Source: Paracoccus sp. C2R09 (GTDB lineage: Bacteria > Pseudomonadota > Alphaproteobacteria > Rhodobacterales > Rhodobacteraceae). Taken from it: a DNA stretch of 64,000 nt. The position numbers and the translations under genes were made by a program. The DNA is taken from positions 124,001 to 188,000 of the forward strand of contig NZ_JAHKQB010000023.1 of the NCBI RefSeq assembly GCF_018860625.1. Reading direction: 5' to 3'. Positions 25,403 to 34,035 of this stretch are shown one piece after another (the stretch's first letter is position 1; every line of letters begins with the position of its first letter). A model generated the notes under the pieces. The model was given only the letters and a program-made list of their open reading frames with translations. It was not told the DNA's origin and ran no database searches.

Positions 25403-26788
25403 TCACGCAGCCTTGCCGGGCAGGAAGACCGCCTTGGCATTCACGAATTCATGCATGCCGAAGCCGCCATGTTCGCGGCCATAGCCCGAATTCTTGACGC
25501 CGCCGAAGGGCATGTTGGGGTCCGCCGCACCGAAGGAATTGATGCGTACCATGCCGGTGTCGAAATGCTTGCGCGCCAGACGCACGGCCTTTTCCTCGTC
25601 GCGCGAGAAGATGCCCCCGCCAAGGCCATAGCGGCTGTCATTGGCGATGCGCATCGCATCCTCGTCGTCCTTGGCGCGGATCACCGCGGCGATGGGGCCG
25701 AAGATCTCGTCGTCATAGGCGGGCATGCCGGGCTTCACGTCGCCCAGAACCGTCGCCGGATAGAATGCGCCCGGACCCTCGGGCTTGTCGCCGCCGCAAA
25801 GGATCTTCGCGCCGTTCTTCACGCTCTCCTGCAGCTGATCGTGGATCGTGTCGCGCTGCTCGACGCTGCTCAGCGGCCCAAGCTGGGTGTCGTCGTCGCT
25901 CGGGTCGCCGACCTTGATCTTGTTCATCTGCTCGACGAATGCCTCGACGAACTGGTCATAGACCTTGTCCGTCACGATGAAACGCTTGGCGTTCACGCAG
26001 GTCTGCCCGTTGTTGTAGAGGCGCCCCATGACCGAGGTCTTTACCGCCAGCTCGATATCGGCATCCTCCAGCACGAGGTAGGCGTCGTTCGAACCCAATT
26101 CGAGCACGGATTTCTTCAGCGCCGAGGCCGCCTTTTCACCGATATGCTGACCGGCCTTGTCCGAACCGGTCATGGTGACGCCGCGCACCTTGTCATGGGC
26201 GATGATCTTGTCGGACACGTCATGGCCGATCAGCACGACGCCGAACAGACCCTTGGGAAGACCTGCTTCCTCGCACAGCTCGCGCAGGCGCAGGCCGCTG
26301 CCCGTGCAGATCGAGGCATGCTTCAGGACGCAGCCGTTGCCGGCCATCAATGCCGCCGCCAGAACGCGGACCGGCTGATACAGCGGGAAGTTCCAAGGCT
26401 GCACCGAATAGATGACGCCGATCGGCTGATAGGTGACGATGCCGCGCTGCCCCTCGCCATAGGTGCGTTCCTCGTCCGCCAGCGCCTTGGGGCCCTGCTC
26501 GGCGGTGTATTCGAAGATCGAGGCGCAGATCTCGACCTCCTGGCGCGCATCGTTCAGCAGCTTGCCGACCTCGGTGGTCATCAGCTGGGCCAGCTCTTCC
26601 TTGTTCTCGCGCAGTTTCGCCGCGATGTCCTTCAGGACGGGGGCGCGGTCTTCGTGGGACTTCTGCGACCAGTCCAGGAATGCCTTGTGGCTCGTCTCGA
26701 CGATATCGAAGGCCTGGGCCTCGGACATCTTGTCATAGGACGTGATTTCCTTGCCGGTGGTCGGATTGACGGTGGTGATCGTAGACAT
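25403..26788 (-). CDS. NAD(P)-dependent aldehyde dehydrogenase, succinate-semialdehyde type
   Basis: A 461-residue aldehyde dehydrogenase: oxyanion Asn133 in PWNFP, general-base Glu230 in LELGSNDAYL, catalytic Cys264 in GQTCVNAKRF, and a C-terminal MPFGGVKNSGYGRE. The GQTC-x3-KR form and the short length match the class that includes YneI/Sad succinate-semialdehyde dehydrogenases. ATG 26788 follows a GGAGA site; the longer frame adds non-conserved residues. It diverges from a tartrate-dehydrogenase-like gene with a 13-bp palindrome between them. Confidence 0.87.
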   Translation of the reverse strand: MSTITTVNPTTGKEITSYDKMSEAQAFDIVETSHKAFLDWSQKSHEDRAPVLKDIAAKLRENKEELAQLMTTEVGKLLNDARQEVEICASIFEYTAEQGPKALADEERTYGEGQRGIVTYQPIGVIYSVQPWNFPLYQPVRVLAAALMAGNGCVLKHASICTGSGLRLRELCEEAGLPKGLFGVVLIGHDVSDKIIAHDKVRGVTMTGSDKAGQHIGEKAASALKKSVLELGSNDAYLVLEDADIELAVKTSVMGRLYNNGQTCVNAKRFIVTDKVYDQFVEAFVEQMNKIKVGDPSDDDTQLGPLSSVEQRDTIHDQLQESVKNGAKILCGGDKPEGPGAFYPATVLGDVKPGMPAYDDEIFGPIAAVIRAKDDEDAMRIANDSRYGLGGGIFSRDEEKAVRLARKHFDTGMVRINSFGAADPNMPFGGVKNSGYGREHGGFGMHEFVNAKAVFLPGKAA

Positions 26789-26898
26789 GAATGTCTCCTT
26801 TCGTTCTGGGCTTTGAACGGGTGCGGGGCACCCTTCGTTCCTGCCCCGGCTCCGCACGATTTGTTGACGGACCGGCAGGGATCCGAAGGTCGGCCCGC

Positions 26899-26911
26899 TG
26901 CACGACGTGCA
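26899..26911. promoter_or_regulatory. Short palindrome in divergent promoter region
   Basis: TGCAC-GAC-GTGCA lies 68 bases before the dehydrogenase start at 26979 and 111 before the aldehyde dehydrogenase start. It is a possible operator for an unlinked regulator; no regulator gene is adjacent. Confidence 0.35.
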
Positions 26912-26978
26912 AATCCGGCTTTACCGTCGCGGTGTCATGCGTCATTCATGCACCAGTTCTACAGACCACGAGGTTCCC

Positions 26979-28010
26979 ATGACCAAGCAGCGCATTGCCC
27001 TGATCCCCGGCGACGGGATCGGCGTTCCCGTCACCGAAGCCGCCATGCGCGTGGTCGCGGCCAGCGGCGCCTCGGTCGAGACGCACAGCTTTCCGTGGTC
27101 CTGCGACTACTATCTCGAACATGGGCGGATGATGCCCGAGGACGGGATCGAGACGCTGCGCGGTTTCGATGCAATCTTCCTGGGGGCCGTGGGCTGGCCG
27201 CAGCGCGTGCCCGACAGCGTGTCGCTGCACGGGCTGCTGCTGCCGATCCGCAAGGCCTTCGTGCAATATGCCAATATCCGTCCCCATCGCCTGCTGCCCG
27301 GCGTCGAGGGCCCCCTGCGCAAGACCGATTTCGACATCCTCTGCATCCGCGAGAATACCGAAGGCGAATATTCCGGTGCAGGCGGGCGCGTCCATCAGGG
27401 CACGAATGACGAGGTCGCGGTCGAAACCTCGATCTTCACACGGACCGGGGTGGAACGCATCCTGCGCTTCGCCTTCGAACAGGCAATGACCCGCAACCGC
27501 AAGCTGGCATCCGTCACGAAATCGAACGCGCAGCGCCATTCGATGGTCTTCTGGGACGAAATGACCGACAGGCTGTCCGCCGAATATCCCGAGGTCGAGG
27601 TCAGCCGCTATCACATCGACGCCATGTGCGCGCGGATGGTGATGGCCCCCGAAAGCCTGGACGTCGTGGTCGCATCGAACCTGTTCGGGGACATCCTGAC
27701 GGATCTGGGCGCGGCGATCCAGGGCGGCCTGGGCTTTGCCGCATCCGCGAACATCAACCCCGACCGCAGCGCGCCCTCGATGTTCGAACCGGTTCACGGA
27801 TCGGCCCCCGACATCGCGGATCGCGGCATCGCGAACCCGATGGCCGCCTTCTGGTCGGCCGCGATGATGCTGGATCACCTGGATCAGCCCGAAGCCGCCG
27901 CACGCATCATGGCCGCGATGGAGGCAGTCTGTGCCAAGGGCATCGGCGTGGTTCCCGGTCAGGACGGCACCGATGCGATCACCCAAGCGGTCCTGGCCGA
28001 GCTGGCGTGA
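26979..28010 (+). CDS. Tartrate/D-malate dehydrogenase (isocitrate/isopropylmalate family)
   Basis: A 343-residue beta-decarboxylating dehydrogenase. It opens with IALIPGDGIGVPV, has CIRENTEGEYSGAGGRVHQG (the phosphate-free substrate loop of the tartrate dehydrogenase branch), Lys in VTKSNAQRHS, the metal aspartates in VVASNLFGDILTDLGAA, and EPVHGSAPDIADRGIANP. This branch includes TtuC and DmlA, which oxidise tartrate and D-malate. Specificity between them cannot be read directly. ATG 26979 starts the fold cleanly. A GC hairpin follows at 28018-28038. Confidence 0.87.
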   Translation: MTKQRIALIPGDGIGVPVTEAAMRVVAASGASVETHSFPWSCDYYLEHGRMMPEDGIETLRGFDAIFLGAVGWPQRVPDSVSLHGLLLPIRKAFVQYANIRPHRLLPGVEGPLRKTDFDILCIRENTEGEYSGAGGRVHQGTNDEVAVETSIFTRTGVERILRFAFEQAMTRNRKLASVTKSNAQRHSMVFWDEMTDRLSAEYPEVEVSRYHIDAMCARMVMAPESLDVVVASNLFGDILTDLGAAIQGGLGFAASANINPDRSAPSMFEPVHGSAPDIADRGIANPMAAFWSAAMMLDHLDQPEAAARIMAAMEAVCAKGIGVVPGQDGTDAITQAVLAELA

Positions 28011-28017
28011 TACTGTC

Positions 28018-28038
28018 GCGGGACCTTCACGGTCCCGC
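28018..28038 (+). terminator. Hairpin after the tartrate dehydrogenase-like gene
   Basis: GCGGGACC (28018-28025), loop TTCAC, GGTCCCGC (28031-28038), eight bases after the stop codon. No T-run is present, so it is probably a weak terminator or 3' stabiliser. Confidence 0.5.
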
Positions 28039-28098
28039 AACCCTCCTGTCATGCGTTGAATTTACGACCTGCGGTCAGATACTTGACCGGAGGTTTCC

Positions 28099-29424
28099 AT
28101 GACCCGCACGATCCTGGCCGCATTGCTGGCCACCACCGCAGCCGCCCATGCCGACGCCCCCCGCTTCGAGGCGGTGCTGAAGGGCCACGCGGTCCTGCCC
28201 GCCGACACGCTGCTGCCCGCGCCCGAAGATGCGCCCGCCTTCCTGCAAAGCTCGGGCAAGTTCACCGGCGAGGGCAATCGCCGGTCCCTGGCCGAGCCCG
28301 GCCCCGGGCCCGAGATGCCGCTGGCAGGACAGCCGCTGCAGGGCTTTTCCGGGATCAAGGCCATGGGCGATGGCAGCTATGTGGTGCTGACCGATAACGG
28401 CTTCGGATCGAAGAAGAACTCGCCCGACGCGATGCTGTTTTTCTCGGTCGTGACGCCGGATTTCGATGCGGGCAGCGTGACGGTCGACCGGACGGTGTTT
28501 CTCAATGACCCCGACCGCGTGATCCCCTTTCCCATCGTGACCGAGGCCACCGACACGCGTTATCTGACCGGTGCGGATCTGGACCTGGAAGGGTTCCAGC
28601 TGGTCGGCGATCACATCGTCATCGGCGAGGAATTCGGCCCCTTCGTCATCGTGGCCGACCGCGAGACCGGCCGCATCGTCGAGTTCCACGAGACCGTGGT
28701 GGACGGGCGCACCGTGATGTCCCCCGACAACCCCTTCCTGCAGATGGCCGACCCGGCATCGGAAGCCGCCGAACATGACGCCAAGCGATCGCGCGGCTTC
28801 GAGGGGTTCGCAGGCTCGGTCGATGGGCAGACGCTCTATCCGCTGCTCGAAGGTCCGCTGTGGCGCGACGGCGAATGGGAAACGGTCGCGGACGGCCGCA
28901 CCGCGCTGCGCATCCTGGAGATGAAGGCCCAAAGCCGCGAATGGACCGGCAATTCCTGGCTCTATCCGCTGGAAGGTGCCGACCATGCCATCGGCGATTT
29001 CAATATGATCGACGAGACCCGCGGCCTGATCATCGAACGCGATGGCGGTCAGGGCGACGCGGAACTGGCCTGCGAGGGGGACGCGACCGAGGGCTGCTTC
29101 GAGAACCCCGCGCGGTTCAAGCGCATCTACCTGATCGACATGGCGGGCGTCGAACCCGGTCAGCCCGTCCACAAGGTCGGCCATATCGACCTGCTGGACA
29201 TGGCCGATCCGGATGGCATCGCGCGACAGGGAGCACGCGAGGACGGGCGCTTCACCTTCCCCTTCGTCACGATCGAGGACGTGGATATCGTCGATGACAG
29301 CCACATCATCGTGGGCAACGACAACAACTATCCCTTCTCGATGGGGCGGAGCGCAGACACGCAGGACGACAACGAACTGATCCTGCTGGAAGTGGGCGAA
29401 TTCCTGAAGGCCCGCGCCGAGTAG
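28099..29424 (+). CDS. Esterase-like activity of phytase family protein, exported
   Basis: A 441-residue protein with a Sec signal peptide (MTRTILAALLATTAAAHA) and a beta-propeller-type body with repeated G-F-E/D-G and D-x-N-G motifs (PLQGFSGIKAMGDGSYVVLTDNGFG, GFEGFAGSVDG, DLDLEGFQL). This matches the phytase-like esterase domain family. Periplasmic esterase or phosphoesterase activity is plausible but unproven. Two cysteines (in LACEGDATEGCF) could form a disulfide. GGAGG precedes ATG 28099. It appears monocistronic and ends before a strong terminator. Confidence 0.82.
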   Translation: MTRTILAALLATTAAAHADAPRFEAVLKGHAVLPADTLLPAPEDAPAFLQSSGKFTGEGNRRSLAEPGPGPEMPLAGQPLQGFSGIKAMGDGSYVVLTDNGFGSKKNSPDAMLFFSVVTPDFDAGSVTVDRTVFLNDPDRVIPFPIVTEATDTRYLTGADLDLEGFQLVGDHIVIGEEFGPFVIVADRETGRIVEFHETVVDGRTVMSPDNPFLQMADPASEAAEHDAKRSRGFEGFAGSVDGQTLYPLLEGPLWRDGEWETVADGRTALRILEMKAQSREWTGNSWLYPLEGADHAIGDFNMIDETRGLIIERDGGQGDAELACEGDATEGCFENPARFKRIYLIDMAGVEPGQPVHKVGHIDLLDMADPDGIARQGAREDGRFTFPFVTIEDVDIVDDSHIIVGNDNNYPFSMGRSADTQDDNELILLEVGEFLKARAE

Positions 29425-29502
29425 GCTTCGGGGCCGCGGGATCGCCAGGCCCCTGTCGGTTGTCGACGGTGCCCGGCCATGCGGGTATATATGGGAAAGA
29501 CG

Positions 29503-29530
29503 AAGGGCCACCGGATCGCCGGTGGCCCTT
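29503..29530. terminator. Bidirectional intrinsic terminator
   Basis: 12-base arms AAGGGCCACCGG (29503-29514) and CCGGTGGCCCTT (29519-29530) around an ATCG tetraloop, between the esterase (+) and host-attachment (-) genes. Confidence 0.8.
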
Positions 29531-29544
29531 GCATGAACAGTGCT

Positions 29545-30000
29545 TCAGACCAGTTCGGACTTCAGCACTTTCTCGATCTGATCGAGAGGGTGGTTCGTCA
29601 GGGTCTTGGGAACCTCGCCCACGACCTTGTCCGACACCTCCTTGTGCAGCTGCTCTCGCAGCTCGGCCAGAACCTTGGGCGCGGCGACCAGCACGATGCG
29701 GTCGAACTGACCCTTGTGGGCACGCTCGTACAGCAGTTCCGCCAGGTGATCGGCGAAACGCTCCTTGGCCAGCTGGTGCCAGTCCGTATCCTCATAGGCC
29801 GAGCGCCCCGATCCCACGCTTTGATGCTGGCGGCCGGGGCGATTGGCGGATTGTTCGTAATCCGACGGATTGTCCTGCTTTTCGGAATCGAAGACGCGCA
29901 GGTCCAGCAGATCCTGATCGCCATGGTTCACCAGAAACAGCGCCTTTTCACCATCGGCCACCAGGACCCAGGTCTTGTTGGTCAGCTTCTCGACGGACAT
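29545..30000 (-). CDS. Host attachment family protein
   Basis: A 151-residue soluble protein of the host-attachment family, named from a plant-associated homologue. It has the NKTWVLVADGEKALFLVN opening strand-turn-strand and the FDRIVLVAAPKVLAELREQLH segment, a Rossmann-like fold related to the eRF1/baeRF superfamily. Molecular role is unknown. It overlaps the stop of the upstream 77-residue ORF by one base, so the two are co-translated. Confidence 0.85.
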   Translation of the reverse strand: MSVEKLTNKTWVLVADGEKALFLVNHGDQDLLDLRVFDSEKQDNPSDYEQSANRPGRQHQSVGSGRSAYEDTDWHQLAKERFADHLAELLYERAHKGQFDRIVLVAAPKVLAELREQLHKEVSDKVVGEVPKTLTNHPLDQIEKVLKSELV

Positions 30001-30233
30001 CAGCGGTTCTCCTCGCCCAGATTGGACGTGCCGGGCTTGTGTTCATCGGCCTTGCGGGGGCGGGTGGTGCCCGCGGGCTTCTCGCCCGCGCGCTTCATCT
30101 CGTCCTCGCTGCCGATGGCACGCGCCAGGCTGCCGCCTTCGCGCCCGCCATGTCCGGGCGTCTCGGGCGTGTCCTTGCCCAGGATCCGGTCGGTATCGCG
30201 GCTGCCGTCCTTCGACTGAATTCGCTCTGCCAT
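30000..30233 (-). CDS. Small hydrophilic, probably disordered protein (77 aa)
   Basis: A 77-residue protein of almost only charged, Gly, Pro and Ser residues (MAERIQSKDGSRDTDRILGK..., GGREGGSLARA), with no hydrophobic core, so it is likely intrinsically disordered. The GGSLARAIGSEDEMKR stretch resembles small stress-induced Gly/Lys-rich proteins, but I do not recognise a family with certainty. It is first in a two-gene operon with the host-attachment gene, stop and start overlapping by one base; AGGACATC precedes its ATG. Confidence 0.65.
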   Translation of the reverse strand: MAERIQSKDGSRDTDRILGKDTPETPGHGGREGGSLARAIGSEDEMKRAGEKPAGTTRPRKADEHKPGTSNLGEENR

Positions 30234-30299
30234 GATGTCCTCCGCTTATGGTCTTGCAGGGGATCAACACGTCGCTTCGAATGACAGTTCCGTAGGCAA

Positions 30300-30920
30300 T
30301 CAGGACAAGTAGTTGCGAGCGACCGCGATCGCCACCGCCTGGGTCCGCGTCTTGGCCCCCAGTTTGGCGCAGGCCTTCAGCGCCCGCTGCTTGACCGTCG
30401 ATTCCGCGATACCCAGGTTTTCGGCAGTGTCCGATTGGCCAAGCCCGTCGCGGAAACAGCGCAGGACCTGCAGCTCTCCGTCGGTCAGCGCCGCCCGGTT
30501 CGTCACCAGATCGGTCCAGAGCTGGAACCGCGTCTGGGCAAGCGAGATCTCGTCATCGGTGAATTCGCGCTCGGGGTGCGACAGGGTCAGGAAGGACCGC
30601 TTGCCCGACACCTTGCGCGAGATCGCGACCCCGTAGTTCAGCCGATAGGCCCGCGCCGCATTCATCACGCCGCGCAGGTCGGGAATCCGCACCGCCGACC
30701 AGCGCGCCGCGCCGTCATGGGTCATCGTCCACATCGCGATCGGATCGCCGAAGAAGTAGTTGCGGTCCTCGTAGATGCGCCGCCACGCATCGGGATAGGC
30801 GTTGAACAGATGCTCGGGGCCCCGATAGGTCAGGTTGAAGCCCATGATCCAGCCCGTCGGCGCAAGCTCGTGCATGCGGGCGATCTCTTCGTCGAAATTC
30901 GGAATCAGGTCGTGGAGCAT
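30300..30920 (-). CDS. luxR: LuxR family autoinducer-binding regulator
   Basis: A quorum-sensing LuxR regulator: N-terminal acyl-homoserine lactone domain with the ligand-pocket Trp/Tyr and GDP signature (YFFGDPIAMWTM, equivalent to Asp70-Pro71 of TraR) and a C-terminal GerE-type helix-turn-helix (LTDGELQVLRCFRDGLGQSD, IAESTVKQRALKACAKLGA). It is divergent from the luxI operon. The start is uncertain: ATG 30920 has GAGAGG just upstream and places a palindrome in its promoter; ATG 30965 and 31001 are in frame and give longer N-termini, 30965 with no ribosome site. It probably binds the LuxI signal. Confidence 0.88.
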   Translation of the reverse strand: MLHDLIPNFDEEIARMHELAPTGWIMGFNLTYRGPEHLFNAYPDAWRRIYEDRNYFFGDPIAMWTMTHDGAARWSAVRIPDLRGVMNAARAYRLNYGVAISRKVSGKRSFLTLSHPEREFTDDEISLAQTRFQLWTDLVTNRAALTDGELQVLRCFRDGLGQSDTAENLGIAESTVKQRALKACAKLGAKTRTQAVAIAVARNYLS

Positions 30921-30948
30921 CTGGCCTCTCGCATGGTCGGGGCGATCA

Positions 30949-30966
30949 TATGTCTTTTCGGACATA
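30949..30966. promoter_or_regulatory. Candidate lux-box-like palindrome
   Basis: TATGTC-TTTTCG-GACATA, an 18-bp inverted repeat with perfect 6-base arms and dimensions similar to a lux box. If luxR starts at 30920 it lies 29 bases upstream of it; if luxR starts at 30965 it overlaps the start codon. Autoregulation is inferred. Confidence 0.45.
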
Positions 30967-31057
30967 CTGAAAAGGCAGCCTATTCGGTTTTCACGCGACA
31001 TTCACGACTGGTGCTACCATCGTTCCCGGACCTTCCATCCAATCAAGGAGACATCGA

Positions 31058-31267
31058 ATGGATACCGGAACCCGTGAACCCAAGCTGGCGACGGCCGAGT
31101 TCAGTCGAGACATGGTCGAGACCATGCTCACCTATTTCGACGCCTATGCCGAAGAAGGCGTGCTGAAGATCGAAGTGACGTCCTGGGGGCTGTGGCTGCC
31201 CAACAAGGTAACCGGCGGACGCCAGTTCCTGGGCCTGGCCAAGCTGCCCGATTGCATCAAGCAGTAA
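31058..31267 (+). CDS. Conserved-context small protein (69 aa) between luxR and luxI
   Basis: ATG 31058 follows an excellent AAGGAGA ribosome site. The 69-residue acidic/amphipathic protein (FSRDMVETMLTYFDAYAEEG, SWGLWLPNKVTGG) has no signal peptide or membrane helix and ends 14 bases before luxI, so they share a transcript. It could modulate LuxR or LuxI in the way RsaM-type proteins do elsewhere, but there is no recognisable similarity and this is inference from position only. Confidence 0.75.
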   Translation: MDTGTREPKLATAEFSRDMVETMLTYFDAYAEEGVLKIEVTSWGLWLPNKVTGGRQFLGLAKLPDCIKQ

Positions 31268-31281
31268 AGGAGGGAAAACCC

Positions 31282-31893
31282 ATGCAAGACGCACCCATCA
31301 CCGTCGAACTGATCTGCCTGCCCCGCGACATGCACCGTTTCGACCTGGTCACCAGCTTCTTCAAGCTGCGCAAGCAGATCTTCGTGGACCGCATGTCCTG
31401 GCCCCTGCACCATGCCGAGGGGATCGAGTTCGAGCAGTACGACACCTTCGACACGGTCTATGTCATCGCCCATCGCAACGGTCAGGCCGTGGGCGGGGCG
31501 CGGCTGAAACGGACCGATTGCAGCTTCGGCGGCGGTCGGGTCGTCTATTCCTACATGATCCGCGACGCGCATCTGGGACTGCTTCCGGGGATGCCCACCA
31601 ATCTGTGCCACGAGGAACCGCCGGTCGATGCGCAGGCATGGGAACTGACGCGCTTTGCCGCGCTGCCGGTCCCGGGGTTGGCCGAACGCATCCTCGACGC
31701 ATCGAACGACTATCTGCACGGGATCGGGGCCAGCGACTGCCTGTTCCTCGGGCCGCCGGCCTTCCTGCGGATGGCCAAGCGCCTTGGCTGGACGCCGCAG
31801 CCGCTCGGGGACCTGGTGTCGAACGACGACGGCAAGTTCCTCGCCTTCTCCTGTGCCGTCCGTCAGCCGATCGAACAGCAGATGGCGGCCTAG
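31282..31893 (+). CDS. luxI: Acyl-homoserine lactone synthase
   Basis: A 203-residue LuxI-family synthase. The conserved residues are present: Arg30, Phe34 and Trp40 in LRKQIFVDRMSW, Asp54 and Asp57 in QYDTFD, Arg74 and the ELTRFA helix. It makes an acyl-homoserine lactone from S-adenosylmethionine and an acyl-ACP or acyl-CoA; chain length is not predictable. ATG 31282 follows AAAGGAGGG. It is co-transcribed with the 69-residue ORF and overlaps the end of the convergent permease gene by 4 bases. Confidence 0.95.
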   Translation: MQDAPITVELICLPRDMHRFDLVTSFFKLRKQIFVDRMSWPLHHAEGIEFEQYDTFDTVYVIAHRNGQAVGGARLKRTDCSFGGGRVVYSYMIRDAHLGLLPGMPTNLCHEEPPVDAQAWELTRFAALPVPGLAERILDASNDYLHGIGASDCLFLGPPAFLRMAKRLGWTPQPLGDLVSNDDGKFLAFSCAVRQPIEQQMAA

Positions 31894-33392
31894 CAGTTCG
31901 CCGCCGTCCGCGAAGGGGCCTCGCCCACCGTCAGCCTGCCCGCGCCCAACCGCGCGCGCAGGCTGCGCGACGTTCGGTCGATCAGAACCGTCACCAGCGC
32001 CGTCGCGATCAGGATCACGACGGCGCGGTCCATGCGCAGTTCCGCGATGGCATCGTCCAGATAGAACCCGAGCGTGGCGATCCCCAGTATCCCCATGATC
32101 GCGGATTCGCGGATGATGATCTCCCACCGATACAGGCACAGCGCCACGAAGCTGCCGAACAGGCGGGGGGCGATTTCCCAGCCCCACAGCGTCAGGCCGC
32201 GTGGCGCATCGGCCCGCAGGGTCAGGCCCTGCGCCTGCCGTCCCAGAAGATGCGCGATGATCGCCCCGTTATGCAGCGCCAGCGCCAGGATGGCGGGCAG
32301 CATGGACGGACCCCAGATCTGCAGGAACAGGAAGGCCAGCATGTATTCGGGAAAGGACCGCAGCACGACAAGGATCAGGTTGCCGATCCACGCGCCGATA
32401 CGGCCGGCCACGCGCGGGATGACCAGTGCCTGGCCCGCAAAGGCCACGATCCCGGTCAGGACCAGCGCGATCTGCGCGACGATCATCGTCGCGGCCAGCC
32501 CCGGCAGGATCGCGCCCGTCAGCATGTCCCACAGCCAGGGCCACAGGCCCGCGGGGACGCCCTGCCGCAGGGGTGCGGGCACGATGTCGCTGGTCAGGAA
32601 CCGCCAGAACGCGCCCTGCCCCATCGGCGGCGCGTCGATCCGGGTCAGCAGCACCATCGCCGCCGCGATCCAGAAGATCAGCAGCCGGGGCCGCATCCAC
32701 CACCTGACCGTGCCGATCAGCGCGATATAGATGATCATCACGGCACCCGCCGCACCGTAATGCCCCTGCCGGAAGAAGGTATCCAGCTGGAACCCAAGGG
32801 TCGGCAGGCCCACGAAGCCCAGCACCGCCGATGACCGCAGCCCGCATTCCAGACGATAGAGCGCGTAGCTGGCCATCTCGGCCCGCGCGAGGGGCACCCG
32901 CGCCCACAGGAACCGGCTGAGCGGATCGACCTTGGGCCCCAACCAGTCCGAGGGGCGGCGGTCGGCCTCGTCCAAAATCTCGGACATGACCTTGGCGAAG
33001 ATCCCCGCATAGGGCAGCGCGATGGCCAGGACGCCCGTCCAGGCACCGATCCCCAGCACCTGCAGCAGCAGCAGCGCCCAGAACAGCTCGTGCACGGATC
33101 GCAGGGCGATCGCTGTCCAGCGCACGGGACGCATCCCGTAGAAGGGCGACATCAGCAGCCCGGTCACCCCGCCAAGCGCGACGCCCGCGATGGCAAAGCC
33201 CACGGTCAGCGCGACGGCCCAGAGGATCTGTTCGATCCCGCCGAAATCGGGCGACAGGAACCCCCGTGCCATGCGCGACAGCGCGGCCCAGGGGTCGTGA
33301 CCCGCCACGGTCAGGTCGGCAAAGGGCAGCAGGATCGCGGCCAGCGCCGCGAAACCCGCCACCACCGACAGGCGCGAGATCCTAGCGGGCAT
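31890..33392 (-). CDS. PhnE-like ABC permease, two-domain fusion
   Basis: A 500-residue permease about twice the usual PhnE length. Each half has its own set of membrane helices and a cytoplasmic docking loop (first half: LRSSAVLGFVGLPTLGFQLD; second half: IIRESAIMGILGIATLGFYLDD, an obvious internal repeat of the PhnE signature). It would supply both membrane domains of an importer from one chain. Its start overlaps the ATPase gene by 11 bases. The transported ion could be phosphonate, phosphite or, as in a related family, selenate. Confidence 0.88.
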   Translation of the reverse strand: MPARISRLSVVAGFAALAAILLPFADLTVAGHDPWAALSRMARGFLSPDFGGIEQILWAVALTVGFAIAGVALGGVTGLLMSPFYGMRPVRWTAIALRSVHELFWALLLLQVLGIGAWTGVLAIALPYAGIFAKVMSEILDEADRRPSDWLGPKVDPLSRFLWARVPLARAEMASYALYRLECGLRSSAVLGFVGLPTLGFQLDTFFRQGHYGAAGAVMIIYIALIGTVRWWMRPRLLIFWIAAAMVLLTRIDAPPMGQGAFWRFLTSDIVPAPLRQGVPAGLWPWLWDMLTGAILPGLAATMIVAQIALVLTGIVAFAGQALVIPRVAGRIGAWIGNLILVVLRSFPEYMLAFLFLQIWGPSMLPAILALALHNGAIIAHLLGRQAQGLTLRADAPRGLTLWGWEIAPRLFGSFVALCLYRWEIIIRESAIMGILGIATLGFYLDDAIAELRMDRAVVILIATALVTVLIDRTSRSLRARLGAGRLTVGEAPSRTAANC

Positions 33393-34035
33393 AGAGTTCC
33401 TCGACCGTGGCGGCGTCCAGATCCGCGATGGGCGCGTCGATCAGGATGCGCCCGTGGCGCAGTCCGATCACGCGGGTCGCGAAGGCGTGCGCCAGACCCA
33501 CATCGTGCAGCGCAAGGATCGCGGTGGGAAAGGCCGCGCGGATCTCCTGCGCCAACACCTCGGCCTGGATGGGATCCACGGCGGACATCGGCTCGTCGCC
33601 CAGGATGATCTCGCCCCCGCGAAAGATGGCGCGGGCCAGGCCCACCCGCTGCTGCTGACCGCCCGACAGCCCCTCGACCGCGCGATCGGCCTCGGGGGTC
33701 AGGCCGACGCGGGCCAGAACCGCCAGCGCGGCGTCGCGGTCGGCACGGCGCGGACGGATCAGCGTGGCAAGGTTGCGGATCGCCCCGTGATCGTCCAGCC
33801 GCCCCATCAGCACGTTGCGCAGCGCGCTCAGCTGCGGGACCAGCGCGGTATCCTGCGGCACCAGCGCCACGCGACGGTCGCCCATCGCGCGGTGAAGCGC
33901 CCCCAGCAGGGTCGATTTCCCAGATCCGCTGCGACCCAGCAGGGCCACGCGTTCGCCGGGGCGGACGGACAGGCGGACATCCGACAGCACCGGCGCGCCG
34001 CCATGACCGATATCCTGACCGTCCAGCTTCAGCAT
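33382..34035 (-). CDS. PhnC-like ABC ATPase
   Basis: A 217-residue ABC ATPase with Walker A GRSGSGKST (34-42), signature LSGGQQQR and Walker B IILGDEP, in which the usual hydrophobic residue before Asp is Gly. The switch His (LALHDVGLA) is present. It belongs with the fused permease and the PhnD-like binding protein. It is shorter than most PhnC proteins (about 250-280), mainly at the ends. The start overlaps the stop of the binding-protein gene by one base. Confidence 0.88.
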   Translation of the reverse strand: MLKLDGQDIGHGGAPVLSDVRLSVRPGERVALLGRSGSGKSTLLGALHRAMGDRRVALVPQDTALVPQLSALRNVLMGRLDDHGAIRNLATLIRPRRADRDAALAVLARVGLTPEADRAVEGLSGGQQQRVGLARAIFRGGEIILGDEPMSAVDPIQAEVLAQEIRAAFPTAILALHDVGLAHAFATRVIGLRHGRILIDAPIADLDAATVEELYAR

